A model generated the notes under the pieces. The model was not told the origin of the DNA, ran no database searches, and saw nothing but the letters and a program-made list of their open reading frames with translations. Shown piece by piece: positions 17,042-24,690 of a DNA stretch of 41,342 nucleotides (positions within the stretch are counted from its first letter, which is position 1; the number at the start of each line of letters is the position of its first letter). The stretch lies in IMG/VR virus record IMGVR_UViG_3300025000_000210, positions 1 to 41,342 of that record; one strand, written 5' to 3'. The stretch is from a virus. A program made the position numbers and the translations under genes.

Positions 17042-17209
17042 TCACAATCTCATCAAAACAAACATCAAGCATTTCCTAACAAATCCCTTAAACCAATTTT
17101 CCTTAACTAAAACTTCCTCACCATAACCTTGTTCCTCAAACTCTTCATTATAATAATCTTCATACTCCTCATAATAATCTCTACAAGGAAACACTATCAA
17201 CTTACCCAT
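17042..17209 (-). CDS. Small acidic protein with hydrophobic C-terminus
   Basis: 55 aa, ATG 17209, two bases after the stop of the preceding gene, so it is the last cistron of the regulator operon. Residues 9-33 are very acidic and Tyr rich (DYYEEYEDYYNEEFEEQ), the end is basic then hydrophobic (FKGFVRKCLMFVLMRL). No family recognised. Ribosome binding site is weak, consistent with coupling to the upstream gene. The acidic, DNA-mimic-like composition is notable, but no function is claimed. Confidence 0.5.
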   Translation of the reverse strand: MGKLIVFPCRDYYEEYEDYYNEEFEEQGYGEEVLVKENWFKGFVRKCLMFVLMRL

Positions 17210-17211
17210 AA

Positions 17212-17787
17212 TTAAACCAACTCACTTTTTGCTATGTATTCATCACCTTTATCCTTATCCATCCTTTTATACTTATCTCTAATCTCCCTCAACATTTTCC
17301 TACTAGAACCCACACAACCCTTCTTAATGCTCTTAATCACAACAAAACTATCACTACTACCATAACCTAAATCTCTACCCCTTACAAATGATTCTACAAC
17401 ATCCTCACGACTCTCAAACTCTTCAACCATCCAGTCTAAATCAAATCCTGCTAATAAATTAATTTCTCTTAATTTTCTAATCTCATTCTGCAATTCTAAA
17501 TTAATTTCATCACAATTATCACAATCAACCTCGTACCAACTAAAAGGATAGGAAGTTGAGTAATAACTCCACTTATAATCTCCTCTGCCAGTTTCTGCAT
17601 TGGAGAAAATATTTAGTTTACCACCATAATTCCCATTGGTATCCTTAATTACATATGCTTTGGTCATGTTTATGTAACTCTCCTCTACTTTAATATTTCG
17701 AGGCCGATTGTTTATCAACCCCTTAATAATATTATAGATGGAGAAAGTGATTCCGTCAATACATAAAATGATATTATTAGTATCCAT
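17212..17787 (-). CDS. Hypothetical protein in the Xre-like regulator operon
   Basis: 191 aa from ATG 17787, five nt after the stop of the Xre-like gene; no ribosome binding site is visible, so translation is probably coupled. A later in-frame ATG (MTKAYVIKDT) has GAGGAG 12 nt upstream and is an alternative start. The middle has aromatic-rich YKWSYYSTSYPFSWYEVDC and a CDNC pair; the C-terminal half is charged and helical (LQNEIRKLREINL, RKMLREIRDKYKRMDKDKG). Family not recognised. Position between repressor-like gene and the small acidic gene suggests a lysogenic or early accessory role. Confidence 0.6.
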   Translation of the reverse strand: MDTNNIILCIDGITFSIYNIIKGLINNRPRNIKVEESYINMTKAYVIKDTNGNYGGKLNIFSNAETGRGDYKWSYYSTSYPFSWYEVDCDNCDEINLELQNEIRKLREINLLAGFDLDWMVEEFESREDVVESFVRGRDLGYGSSDSFVVIKSIKKGCVGSSRKMLREIRDKYKRMDKDKGDEYIAKSELV

Positions 17788-17792
17788 GTCTA

Positions 17793-18098
17793 CTAAACAA
17801 AATCTATATCTATTCTTTCCTCTTGATCATTTTCAAAATAAAACAAATCTCCAATTTTTGCTTCAAATATCTGGCATAATCCCACAGCATAAATTAATCT
17901 CCAATCACTACGATTGTTTAAAAGTTGAACAAGTGCTTTATATTCTATCTTGAATCCATTCTCATTAAACTTTTCAACTAACCAAGGTATTTTTCTACCA
18001 TCTAATTTAAGATTTATTTGATATCTGTCGCATAATATTTTAAGACCAGTGGTATTAGTAGGAATCTTGATTTTTTTAATAGTAGTCTTAATTATCAT
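17793..18098 (-). CDS. Xre/Cro-like transcriptional regulator
   Basis: About 101 aa from ATG 18098 (11 nt after AAGGAG; GTG 18110 abuts the ribosome binding site). Residues ~15-95 read as a helix-turn-helix of the Cro/HTH_26 type: LKILCDRYQINL, then KIPWLVEKFNENG, and LIYAVGLCQIFEAKIGDLFYFE, where the C-terminal GLCQIFEAKIGDLF matches the end of Xre domains (LAxxLxVxxxDLF). It is divergent from the Bro-N antirepressor gene with an intergenic region carrying opposed promoters, so it is the best candidate for the lysogeny repressor or Cro of this phage. The HTH is degenerate relative to textbook Xre proteins. Confidence 0.65.
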   Translation of the reverse strand: MIIKTTIKKIKIPTNTTGLKILCDRYQINLKLDGRKIPWLVEKFNENGFKIEYKALVQLLNNRSDWRLIYAVGLCQIFEAKIGDLFYFENDQEERIDIDFV

Positions 18099-18123
18099 AA
18101 TTCTGATCACTCCTTATCCCTCT

Positions 18124-18153
18124 ATTATACCACATTGCCCATATGCCTATCAA
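18124..18153 (-). promoter_or_regulatory. Promoter of the Xre-like operon
   Basis: -35 TTGATA (18148..18153), 18-nt spacer, -10 TATAAT (18124..18129) with extended TGG. Palindromic CATATG occurs between the boxes (18140..18145) and again 23 bp upstream (18163..18168, inside ACATATGT), plausible operator half sites for a repressor. Confidence 0.7.
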
Positions 18154-18251
18154 AAATCAAAACATATGTATAAAGGAGTAAAAATAGAACAGTTGCTACA
18201 ATATTATTATATATTATCTCAAACAATCTGTCAAATAATTTTATTTCTCAC

Positions 18252-18280
18252 TTTACAAATCAAACTTCTCCATGTATAAT
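18252..18280 (+). promoter_or_regulatory. Promoter of the antirepressor gene
   Basis: -35 TTTACA (18252..18257), 17-nt spacer, -10 TATAAT (18275..18280). The leader to the antirepressor ATG is ~155 nt and holds a possible 14-codon leader ORF (18321..18365) and a CGAC/GTCG hairpin. Together with the opposite promoter this is a divergent switch region (18111..18441). Confidence 0.65.
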
Positions 18281-18320
18281 GATGAAGGGATACAAATAGG
18301 AAATATAATATAGAAAGGAA

Positions 18321-18365
18321 GTGATAATTATTATTAGAGATGGGCCTGAGATATTAGATACATAA
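18321..18365 (+). CDS. Possible short leader peptide upstream of the antirepressor
   Basis: GTG (or a downstream ATT) after AGAAAGGAA, then 14 codons reading as a run of Ile followed by RDGPEILDT and TAA. The ribosome binding site is excellent, but the GTG touches it, so an Ile-codon start is possible. It could be a regulatory uORF or a relic. Low confidence. Confidence 0.3.
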   Translation: MIIIIRDGPEILDT

Positions 18366-18441
18366 GGTGAAAATCCCGACAACTTTGTAAGTCGTAATAA
18401 TACAAAAATAAATTAATAATTGAAAGAAGGAATAATAAAAC

Positions 18442-19278
18442 ATGACAACTGAATTGCAAGTATTTACAAGTGAAAAATTTGGGAAAATGAGAGTTATTAA
18501 TAAAAATGGAGAACCTTGGTTTGTTGCAAATGATGTTTGTTCTATCTTAGATATTGATACAAGTACATCTGTAAATGGAAGATATCGCAAAGACAAAGAT
18601 GGTAACTCTTATAAAGATGGTGGATTAGATGATGATGAAAAGGACACTGACATTGTCAGTACCCATGGAGGAGATCAAGAAATGATCATAATCAGCGAAC
18701 CTGGATTATATTCACTCATATTAAAAAGTAGAAAGTCAGAAGCAAAAGAATATAAAAGATGGGTTACTCATGATGTTCTTCCTACAATTCGTAAGACAGG
18801 AGGATTCGTTGCTGACGAAAAACAATTTATTGATACATATTTACCATTTGCAGATGATCATATTAAATTATTGTTTAAGTCAACTTTGGCAATTGTAAAT
18901 TCTCAAAATAAACTTATTGAAGAACAAAAAATTGATATAGGTCACAAAGGCGATATTATTAAGGGATTAATCGATGATATGACACTTGCTGATAAAAGAC
19001 AAATACTTAATAGAGTTGTTATGAAATGTAGTAATTTTCACGATAGGTGGAAAGAGTTATATAAAACTTACGAACTAAAAAATCATCTATCATTAGATGC
19101 TAGACTAAATTCTTACAATAAAACTCATACTCCACAACTTAGAAATAAATTAGAATACATAGAAACAATAGGTAAAATTGATGAATTATTTGCCATTGCG
19201 TGTAAATTGTACGAAAATGAGGTGAATGTATTAGTAAAAGAAATGTATAGATTACATGAAGTCGAGTTTGTGCAATAA
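18442..19278 (+). CDS. Bro-N domain phage antirepressor
   Basis: 278 aa, the only clear plus-strand gene. ATG follows GAAGGAA by 9 nt. Residues ~5-118 are a BRO-N domain: GKMRVINKNGEPWFVANDVC, ending with IISEPGLYSLILKSRK and VTHDVLPTIRKTGGF, the hallmark of phage antirepressors (P1 Ant-like). The C-terminal half (160-278) is helical with MTLADKRQILNRVVMKC and is of the kind that varies between antirepressors. Role: binds or titrates the repressor, favouring the lytic switch. It has its own promoter and a strong terminator, and faces the primase gene convergently. Confidence 0.88.
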   Translation: MTTELQVFTSEKFGKMRVINKNGEPWFVANDVCSILDIDTSTSVNGRYRKDKDGNSYKDGGLDDDEKDTDIVSTHGGDQEMIIISEPGLYSLILKSRKSEAKEYKRWVTHDVLPTIRKTGGFVADEKQFIDTYLPFADDHIKLLFKSTLAIVNSQNKLIEEQKIDIGHKGDIIKGLIDDMTLADKRQILNRVVMKCSNFHDRWKELYKTYELKNHLSLDARLNSYNKTHTPQLRNKLEYIETIGKIDELFAIACKLYENEVNVLVKEMYRLHEVEFVQ

Positions 19279-19304
19279 CTAATAAGTAAATATTGTGTTA
19301 TTAT

Positions 19305-19330
19305 AGAGACTCTAATCCACTAGAGTCTCT
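19305..19330 (+). terminator. Terminator of the antirepressor gene
   Basis: Perfect 10-bp stem AGAGACTCTA / TAGAGTCTCT with 6-nt loop and TTTCTTTT after it on the plus strand. Confidence 0.85.
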
Positions 19331-19503
19331 TTTCTTTTATTAATTTAATCCATCTAATAACTCAAAATTATTCAGACCCATACAAATATATCAACAATCA
19401 ATTCTGACTCAACACATACGATTGTAGTGCGTGTGATTTGATTGTAGATTAATTGAGATTGGATTTTTGTTATGATATATTAAAGATAGATAAAAATAAA
19501 TTT

Positions 19504-21630
19504 TTAATTCTTCTCATCTTTACAAATAATCACTGGATACCCATTACTCTGAACAGAATATCTTTCTTTTAACTCTTTATTTGCTCTAATCCTTATGTAT
19601 CCTAACTTTTCTAGCTCACCTCTCATTTTACGCAACTGAATTTCGGTGACTTCCCATTTATACTCTTCAGATAAATATAATACAATTTCTTTTTCAGTTG
19701 TATAATTATTTTCTCCCACTAATTTCTCAACCACAGAAACGATATTTTCAACTCTTTCATCACTTTTCTTAGTTGTTGTTCTGTCTTTAACAGATTCTAT
19801 AATTTCTCCTGTTTTATAATCAATATCTTTAGAAGCAACCTTTTTGTATTGAGGGTAAATATTTTGAGCAACTTTTAACCCTTCTGTTCTATAAAACATC
19901 TCATATGAAGTACCTTTTACTGTATATCCATTTTGTTTCCATTTAACTCCTTGGGATTCAATATTGTTAAGTTGATCAAATACCCATGAGGGGATAGAAT
20001 AAAAACTTACTCTCTGTGTTGTTTTATTTGCTATAGCAATTGCTTGGGCTTTAGCAAGCATTTTTGGAGGAATTTTATCATCATCTAATTTTCTTATTAA
20101 ATCGTGATAAGTTAAAACAGCAAGTCTTTGACTTATTCTTTTTAGATTGTTTGCTGCCGTTTTAGTAATTCTAGCCAATTCTCCTAATGAAACAAAGAAT
20201 ACAGCATCTCCATCTGAGTTCATATAATTTTCACCATAAATATTATTCTGTGCGATACCTGCCATTACTAAAAATAATTCTTTAACATATCTTATATTTT
20301 TATCTGTTTGAGGACATAAATCCATAAACTTATTTAAATTCATAGTATTAATAATTAAATCAAGATTTGTCTTTTGTTCAATACTCCATTGAGTTTCTTT
20401 AATAGATAAATTAAAGATAGTCTTTATAAATTCTATTGCTCTATATTCACTCTTAAAACCACCTAGTTTTTCAATCAATTGTTTGGTATTCATGGATACT
20501 CCACATTTGCCACTATGACATTTATAAAGCCATTTTCCTTCATTGGTTTGAAATATACTTGCACTCGGATTACTATCTTTGTGAAATAGACATTTAACTG
20601 ATGAAGGATATTTAAACTCTAATAATTCAGCCATATTAATGTTATAATAAATGTGATACCAAAAATCTTCCTTATTATCAAAAACTATAGGATCGCAATT
20701 TAAACTAGTTTGTAAATATTCTGCTTCCCTATTTATCAATGCTTTAATATTATATCTCTCTTTTATGGAGGAAGAAGGTTTGGGATTGCCTAAAACCTTG
20801 GCGCGAGAGGGGTTTCCGAACCGTTGAGAAAGGGTGACTATTAAATTAAAGGAGTAACTTCTATAAGTATATATATTAGTCACCCTTAACCCTCTCACAA
20901 TATCCTTAATCTTATAATCTTTATTATAGAGTTTAGGATACTTTTCCATAAGACTTTTACCCTTATTATTACTTTTATTATTATTATTTATTTTATTACT
21001 TTTAACCTTTATAGGTTTAGAATCCTCTAATACAATATCTTTAGATAACTCTATAATATAATTACTATTTAATATATTACCAGAATCAAATACTATATTT
21101 TTACCTGCAAAGAATATTCTATTAAGATTCTTACATGTTTCATCTACTTCCCCTATAGATTCCATTAAATATAATAATATTCTTTTTGCTGTATTTTCAT
21201 CAGTTATAACTTTATCTAGTACAAATACTAATCTCATTTTATGGTGGTTTTCTTTATGATTAAAAGAAGTATAAATGAAATTTGGTATTATATTTATCTC
21301 TTTACAATGTTCAATTATTTCTTCATATGTTCTATGATTTTCTTTAAGATATTGTTCTGTTAATATTTCATAATCATTATCAGACATTTTCTTAGGCTTT
21401 ACAGGTTTATTATCAATATCAATCATAAATACTTGCTGTGATATCCAATCTGTTTCTTGCCCTCCACAATAGGATGGTCTAATAGTTTTACCATCTAATA
21501 CACTTTTCTTAATTTCTTCAATAGAATACTCTTTTACGTTTTCGATTTTCATTCTGTTGATAATTGCTCCAATGTCTGTACTGGGTTTAGTTTGATAATT
21601 TACTTTGTCCATAATTAATTTAATTTTCAT
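19504..21630 (-). CDS. Replication primase (AEP-like domain plus CHC2-type zinc finger)
   Basis: 708 aa. Residues 68-74 FMIDIDN carry a DxD of the archaeo-eukaryotic primase (PrimPol) type; FIYTSFNHKENHHKMRLVFVLDK (~115-138) and CKNLNRIFFAGKN resemble the following AEP/RepB-family motifs. Residues ~340-385 are a CHC2-like zinc finger (VKCLFH...YKCHSGKCG) with DSNPSA between the pairs. The C-terminal ~90 residues look like a winged helix (TTEKEIVLYLSEEYKWEVTE...LRKMRGELEKLGYIRI). Such proteins start phage or plasmid replication. An odd, GC-rich segment encodes residues ~248-290 (see 20830..20887). The ribosome binding site is the unusual AAAGGCGG, preceded by a structured leader shared in part with the GIY-YIG gene. 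No helicase domain was recognised, so the helicase is elsewhere. Confidence 0.75.
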   Translation of the reverse strand: MKIKLIMDKVNYQTKPSTDIGAIINRMKIENVKEYSIEEIKKSVLDGKTIRPSYCGGQETDWISQQVFMIDIDNKPVKPKKMSDNDYEILTEQYLKENHRTYEEIIEHCKEINIIPNFIYTSFNHKENHHKMRLVFVLDKVITDENTAKRILLYLMESIGEVDETCKNLNRIFFAGKNIVFDSGNILNSNYIIELSKDIVLEDSKPIKVKSNKINNNNKSNNKGKSLMEKYPKLYNKDYKIKDIVRGLRVTNIYTYRSYSFNLIVTLSQRFGNPSRAKVLGNPKPSSSIKERYNIKALINREAEYLQTSLNCDPIVFDNKEDFWYHIYYNINMAELLEFKYPSSVKCLFHKDSNPSASIFQTNEGKWLYKCHSGKCGVSMNTKQLIEKLGGFKSEYRAIEFIKTIFNLSIKETQWSIEQKTNLDLIINTMNLNKFMDLCPQTDKNIRYVKELFLVMAGIAQNNIYGENYMNSDGDAVFFVSLGELARITKTAANNLKRISQRLAVLTYHDLIRKLDDDKIPPKMLAKAQAIAIANKTTQRVSFYSIPSWVFDQLNNIESQGVKWKQNGYTVKGTSYEMFYRTEGLKVAQNIYPQYKKVASKDIDYKTGEIIESVKDRTTTKKSDERVENIVSVVEKLVGENNYTTEKEIVLYLSEEYKWEVTEIQLRKMRGELEKLGYIRIRANKELKERYSVQSNGYPVIICKDEKN
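20830..20887. repeat. Palindromic element inside the primase gene
   Basis: Perfect 11-bp inverted repeat AAGGGTGACTA / TAGTCACCCTT with a 36-nt AT-rich centre, next to a GC-rich stretch (~20765..20830, roughly half G+C against ~30 percent around it, with GGCGCGAGAGG and CCGAACCG). The element is in frame and encodes primase residues ~248-290 (VTNIYTYRSYSFN, LSQRFGNPSRAKVLGNPKPS). It looks like a mobile palindromic insert that keeps the reading frame. Confidence 0.6.
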
Positions 21631-21690
21631 TGTTTAATACCGCCTTTCAATATTGTGTATATTTTATTTTGCCTTAATTTAATAAAGAAA

Positions 21691-21739
21691 AGCAGGAAAC
21701 ACTAAGGCTTGTGTTTTTCGATGATCAGTCTATCCTGCT
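21691..21739 (-). promoter_or_regulatory. Structured leader of the primase gene
   Basis: Outer stem AGCAGGA / TCCTGCT enclosing GAT/ATC and AAACAC/GTGTTT hairpins, then a T-rich run. It ends 60 nt before the primase ATG. The loop AAGCCTTA (21703..21710) can pair with TTAAGGC downstream (21671..21677) or with AAGGC of the ribosome binding site (21642..21646), so two exclusive folds are possible. Confidence 0.5.
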
Positions 21740-21768
21740 AATTTTGTGTCATATTTAAGACACATCAA

Positions 21769-21797
21769 AAAACACCTTAATTATCTCAAGGTGTTTT
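21769..21797 (-). terminator. Terminator downstream of the integrase gene
   Basis: AACACCTT / AAGGTGTT stem with a 9-nt loop and a T6 run on the minus strand. A further small hairpin (TGTGTC/GACACA) lies at 21745..21764. These, the leader above and repeat copy 1 account for the 355-bp gap between primase and integrase (21631..21985). Confidence 0.75.
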
Positions 21798-21852
21798 AAT
21801 CTATCTTAAATTATTTTTAAATTATTATATTTATGGAATCTTATAAATCCTA

Positions 21853-21945
21853 AAACCCTTGCTACAGGCCACTTTCATGATGTTAAATATCCTATGAAAA
21901 TGTCCTTTTATTTTGTTGGGGATGATGGGTTGGGTGGAAGGAGGA
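21853..21945. repeat. Imperfect long direct repeat, copy 1 (next to integrase)
   Basis: Shares TTGCTACA-GC-ACTTTC, AAATATCC-AT-AAAA and a downstream TGG-rich, pyrimidine-free run (on the plus strand) with 25983..26088 in the same order and orientation. Starts 40 bp after the integrase stop codon. Could be an attachment-site arm region, a replication or regulatory site, or a structured RNA. Confidence 0.5.
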
Positions 21946-21985
21946 GGGATTAATTTGTAATTTTAATCCCTATTATTTTTATAAT

Positions 21986-23053
21986 TTATTTATCTTCTTC
22001 AACTTTATCCTCTTCTTCAATAACTTCTTTATTATCTAAATGAGCTTTAAGTTTATCTAAACCTTTCCATTGTCTATCTTTTGCTGTTAAATCATTGTAA
22101 ATTCGATACATTTCACTTGACGACCATCCCATAATTTCAATAATAAAATCGGATTCTAAACCTATTTTTGTTAAATATGTGACTGTATAATGTCGAAAAT
22201 TGTGGAAATATATCGAATCTTCCATAAAATCATCCCACTTTTCAATCCAACCCCTAATAGTATGTATTGTTGCAGGTTTGCCATCTCTTGTTATAAAAAT
22301 AGAGTCATGATCCATATTATATTTCTTCATAACTTTTTCTCTTTCAATTAACCAATCATTGTAATATGGTAGAAATATATCTTTCACTATGTATTTTATT
22401 AGTGGTTTGCCTTGTTTTGTAAAACCTTTCGTTTTTATTGGCTTTAAGGTTTCTAAAAATAAGTCCCATGCAATATTATTTTCATCAATAATAGATGTTT
22501 TAAACCTAAGTAATTCGCTAACTCTTGCTCCTGAACTAATAGCTAATGCCAAAAGACATGCCTCTTGTGGTCTTTTTAATGTGTTTTTCAAATGATCCAA
22601 TAAATAATCAATCTGTTCTTCGGATAGGATTGTCTTTTCTCTAACAGGAGACTTTGGCATTAAATCTACTGCTTTTAGCACAATATTACGATAATTAACA
22701 TATGTTTCATCATAAAATCTTTCAATGAACTCTGACAATGAACTCAAAGCAGACCTAATTCTACTAAATCTATTAGCACTCCAATGTAATTCTTCTACTC
22801 CATAACTAAAGAAATCTGCAAACTCAATTTTCTTCATATCCGTAAATAACTTGTTATCATTTTCCAATAAATTCCAAGTGAAAAAGATATTCAAGTCCGA
22901 TGTATAGCCAGTTACAGTACCATCGCTCTTTGAGGTGTTTTTGTATTTTAGAAATCTATTAACCAATTTTACATTTTCAGGATTAAATTGTGCTGTTAGT
23001 TCTGGAGAAGTTATTTGTTTTTTAAATGTTTCTCTAGGAATAATTATCACCAT
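21986..23053 (-). CDS. Tyrosine recombinase / phage integrase
   Basis: 355 aa. The catalytic domain shows R177 (SSGARVSELLRFK), the box II motif H284-x-x-R287 (FHNFRHYTVTYL), W310 in place of the second His (IMGWSS) and nucleophile Y319 (MYRIYNDL). The N-terminal ~150 residues form a SAM-like core-binding domain (SDGTVTGYTSDLNIFF). The acidic C-terminal tail (EEEDKVEEDK) is unusual. Role: site-specific integration and excision of the phage or of the block it lies in. ATG 23053 is close to AAAAAGG, so the start may be GTG 23050. The gene is preceded by a GIY-YIG endonuclease and followed by repeat copy 1 and a terminator. Confidence 0.9.
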   Translation of the reverse strand: MVIIIPRETFKKQITSPELTAQFNPENVKLVNRFLKYKNTSKSDGTVTGYTSDLNIFFTWNLLENDNKLFTDMKKIEFADFFSYGVEELHWSANRFSRIRSALSSLSEFIERFYDETYVNYRNIVLKAVDLMPKSPVREKTILSEEQIDYLLDHLKNTLKRPQEACLLALAISSGARVSELLRFKTSIIDENNIAWDLFLETLKPIKTKGFTKQGKPLIKYIVKDIFLPYYNDWLIEREKVMKKYNMDHDSIFITRDGKPATIHTIRGWIEKWDDFMEDSIYFHNFRHYTVTYLTKIGLESDFIIEIMGWSSSEMYRIYNDLTAKDRQWKGLDKLKAHLDNKEVIEEEDKVEEDK

Positions 23054-23073
23054 CCTTTTTATTTTATTGTCTA

Positions 23074-23961
23074 TTAAGCACTTACATTTTTATAATCTTC
23101 TTTATAAATCCACTTAAACCCACCTGCTGTTTTTAACCTCCCAATGACAACACTTCCAATATTAAAAATATTTGTCATTCTTTGTGCTTCTCGTACACCT
23201 TTATATTCATTAATAATATTATTATTTAAATCTATCTGATATACTGCTTTACGTCTTCCGTTATTTTTTATTATTCTCCTCTGAATAATATCGTCCCTAT
23301 TTGGTGAGTTATATTGTTCTTCTCCTAACCATATGTATCCAGAATAAGTTGCATTTACTTCTTGACGAGATGCTCTTATATTTTCAGCGCATAAACCTAA
23401 AACATTACTTGCTTCAGTTGAACTTTCAAATGTATTTAAAAGATTTCCACTTAAATCTAATTGGTATACTTTTTTCATTGTGTTTAAAGCTATAATTCTT
23501 TTTACTTCATCAGTATGAGTTTTCCCATACATATAATTGTTTTCACCTTTCATTCGCTCACTTTTTATTTTCTTTAATTCTTCTGATTCTAAATAACCAT
23601 GATTATTGTCTGCTTTTCCTCTAATATTGTAACCAACATCCTTATTATAACTTTTATAATAATCCATCCAATATTGTTCTCTTGTTTTTAACTCACTGTT
23701 GTTCACACATTCTTCTATAATCTCAAATTTGAAATTATCTTCCCCATATTTATTCCAAGCGTTCTGAATATTATAATGTAAATTTGTTCTCAATTTACCA
23801 ACGTGTCCCTCTCTAATACGTTTCCATAGATTTCTAGACTGTCCAATATATTTTTTATCATTAATTATATTTGTTATCATGTATATTCCTGATTTCTTAT
23901 TATACCTGAACAATTCCTCAAACATTTTATTAGTCTTTTTTAATTCAATATTCTCTAACAT
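23074..23961 (-). CDS. GIY-YIG homing endonuclease with NUMOD modules
   Basis: 295 aa. The GIY-YIG domain is at residues 25-110: SGIYMITNIINDKKYIGQS with GIY at 25-27 and YIG at 38-40, arginines at 48/50 and FKFEIIEEC later. Then comes a NUMOD3-like module (~130-160; SERMKGENNYMYGKTHTDEV), and two NUMOD1-like modules (KKVYQLDLSGNLLNTFESST and KAVYQIDLNNNIINEYKGV) that read DNA. This is the classic build of I-TevI/Seg-type mobile endonucleases. It is free-standing, placed 20 nt upstream of the integrase start. Start ATG 23961 follows AAAGGCGG, the same rare ribosome binding site as the primase gene. Confidence 0.92.
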   Translation of the reverse strand: MLENIELKKTNKMFEELFRYNKKSGIYMITNIINDKKYIGQSRNLWKRIREGHVGKLRTNLHYNIQNAWNKYGEDNFKFEIIEECVNNSELKTREQYWMDYYKSYNKDVGYNIRGKADNNHGYLESEELKKIKSERMKGENNYMYGKTHTDEVKRIIALNTMKKVYQLDLSGNLLNTFESSTEASNVLGLCAENIRASRQEVNATYSGYIWLGEEQYNSPNRDDIIQRRIIKNNGRRKAVYQIDLNNNIINEYKGVREAQRMTNIFNIGSVVIGRLKTAGGFKWIYKEDYKNVSA

Positions 23962-23970
23962 CTTTTATTA

Positions 23971-24040
23971 CCGCCTTTCGTTTCTTTAATTACTGCCTTA
24001 ATCCAAAAAAGAGAATTAAGAGGAAAGGATAAATTAAGGC
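23971..24040 (-). promoter_or_regulatory. Leader of the GIY-YIG gene with competing pairings
   Basis: GCCTTAAT (24033..24040) can pair with ATTAAGGC (23995..24002) or, in part, with AAGGC of the ribosome binding site (AAAGGCGG, 23971..23978). A second alternative stem GGATAA/TTATCC (24027..24032 with 24044..24049) overlaps the first. The same GCCTTA / TAAGGC / AAAGGCGG series precedes the primase gene. Confidence 0.4.
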
Positions 24041-24120
24041 AAATTATCCCTTATCGAACTGCAGATTCTATCCCACTTATCTGTGCAAATCAATCAAAAT
24101 AATCAATCACACAACAAAAA

Positions 24121-24148
24121 GCACCTCATTCTCATATAAATGAAGTGC
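24121..24148 (-). terminator. Terminator after the RusA gene
   Basis: GCACTTCATT / AATGAGGTGC stem (one G-U pair) with 8-nt loop and a T5 run on the minus strand, 31 nt after the RusA stop codon. Confidence 0.8.
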
Positions 24149-24179
24149 CTGAGTTCTATAATTGATTAAATTTATTTTA

Positions 24180-24629
24180 TTACCATTCTAAAATCATTTC
24201 CACGCGAGGATTTAACTTATCATATTGAAATGGATCAAATTCTAACTTCAAAAACTCTCCACAGTCATCCTTAAAAACTCCTGCTTCAACTAATCCATCG
24301 TTCAAGAATTTAGGAGTTAACATAAGGTTATCAAAATCGTGTCTTATATGAGTTTTGAAGTAAAATGTATATGTAATAATTGCATTATCTAAATTGAGAT
24401 TATTTATTTTATAATGTTCTGCCAACCAAATAGAAAATTCCTTATATTTACCTTTAAGTGTATTCTGAGCCATTCTAATCATAGAAATATATTCATTTAA
24501 TGAAGGAGGAATAGGTTTCTTGATTGGTGCAACTTTTCTTCTTGGATATTTAGCAAAGTAATATTTGTTATATTCATCTAATGTGTTTTTATCTAAAGTT
24601 ATTAAAACTTGATTTCCTATATCTCTCAC
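24180..24629 (-). CDS. rusA: RusA-family Holliday junction resolvase
   Basis: 149 aa. The motif HDFDNLMLTPKFLNDGLVEAG followed by FKDDCGEFLKLEF is the RusA signature: paired Asp residues in D-x-D-N and DD that bind Mg, ahead of the conserved basic helix. KPIPPSLNEYISM near residue 40 fits the RusA PPSxN start. It would cut four-way junctions formed in phage replication or recombination. The ~40-residue N-terminal extension is longer than in E. coli RusA (120 aa). GTG 24629 lies 8 nt after AAGGA. It has its own terminator and an upstream hairpin 61 nt away, so it is probably a single unit. Confidence 0.85.
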   Translation of the reverse strand: MRDIGNQVLITLDKNTLDEYNKYYFAKYPRRKVAPIKKPIPPSLNEYISMIRMAQNTLKGKYKEFSIWLAEHYKINNLNLDNAIITYTFYFKTHIRHDFDNLMLTPKFLNDGLVEAGVFKDDCGEFLKLEFDPFQYDKLNPRVEMILEW

Positions 24630-24690
24630 TCCTAATTTCCTTAATTCAATTTTATATTAATTCCAATTACTCAAATCATCACAAATACAA

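Noticed and set aside
18336-18392. GGCCTGAG...AAGGTGAAAATCCC on the plus strand, similar to the 5' part of the T4 td group I intron
   Set aside because: No P7, P3' or terminal G follow on the plus strand before or after the antirepressor gene; only a short word match.
19380-19503. Promoter or small gene between antirepressor and primase
   Set aside because: Convergent region; the TTGAGA/TATGAT pair has only a 12-nt spacer and no ORF follows.
21853-21945. Repeat as a known riboswitch (preQ1, c-di-GMP, THF) or hammerhead/twister ribozyme
   Set aside because: None of the conserved cores of these families could be placed on either strand.
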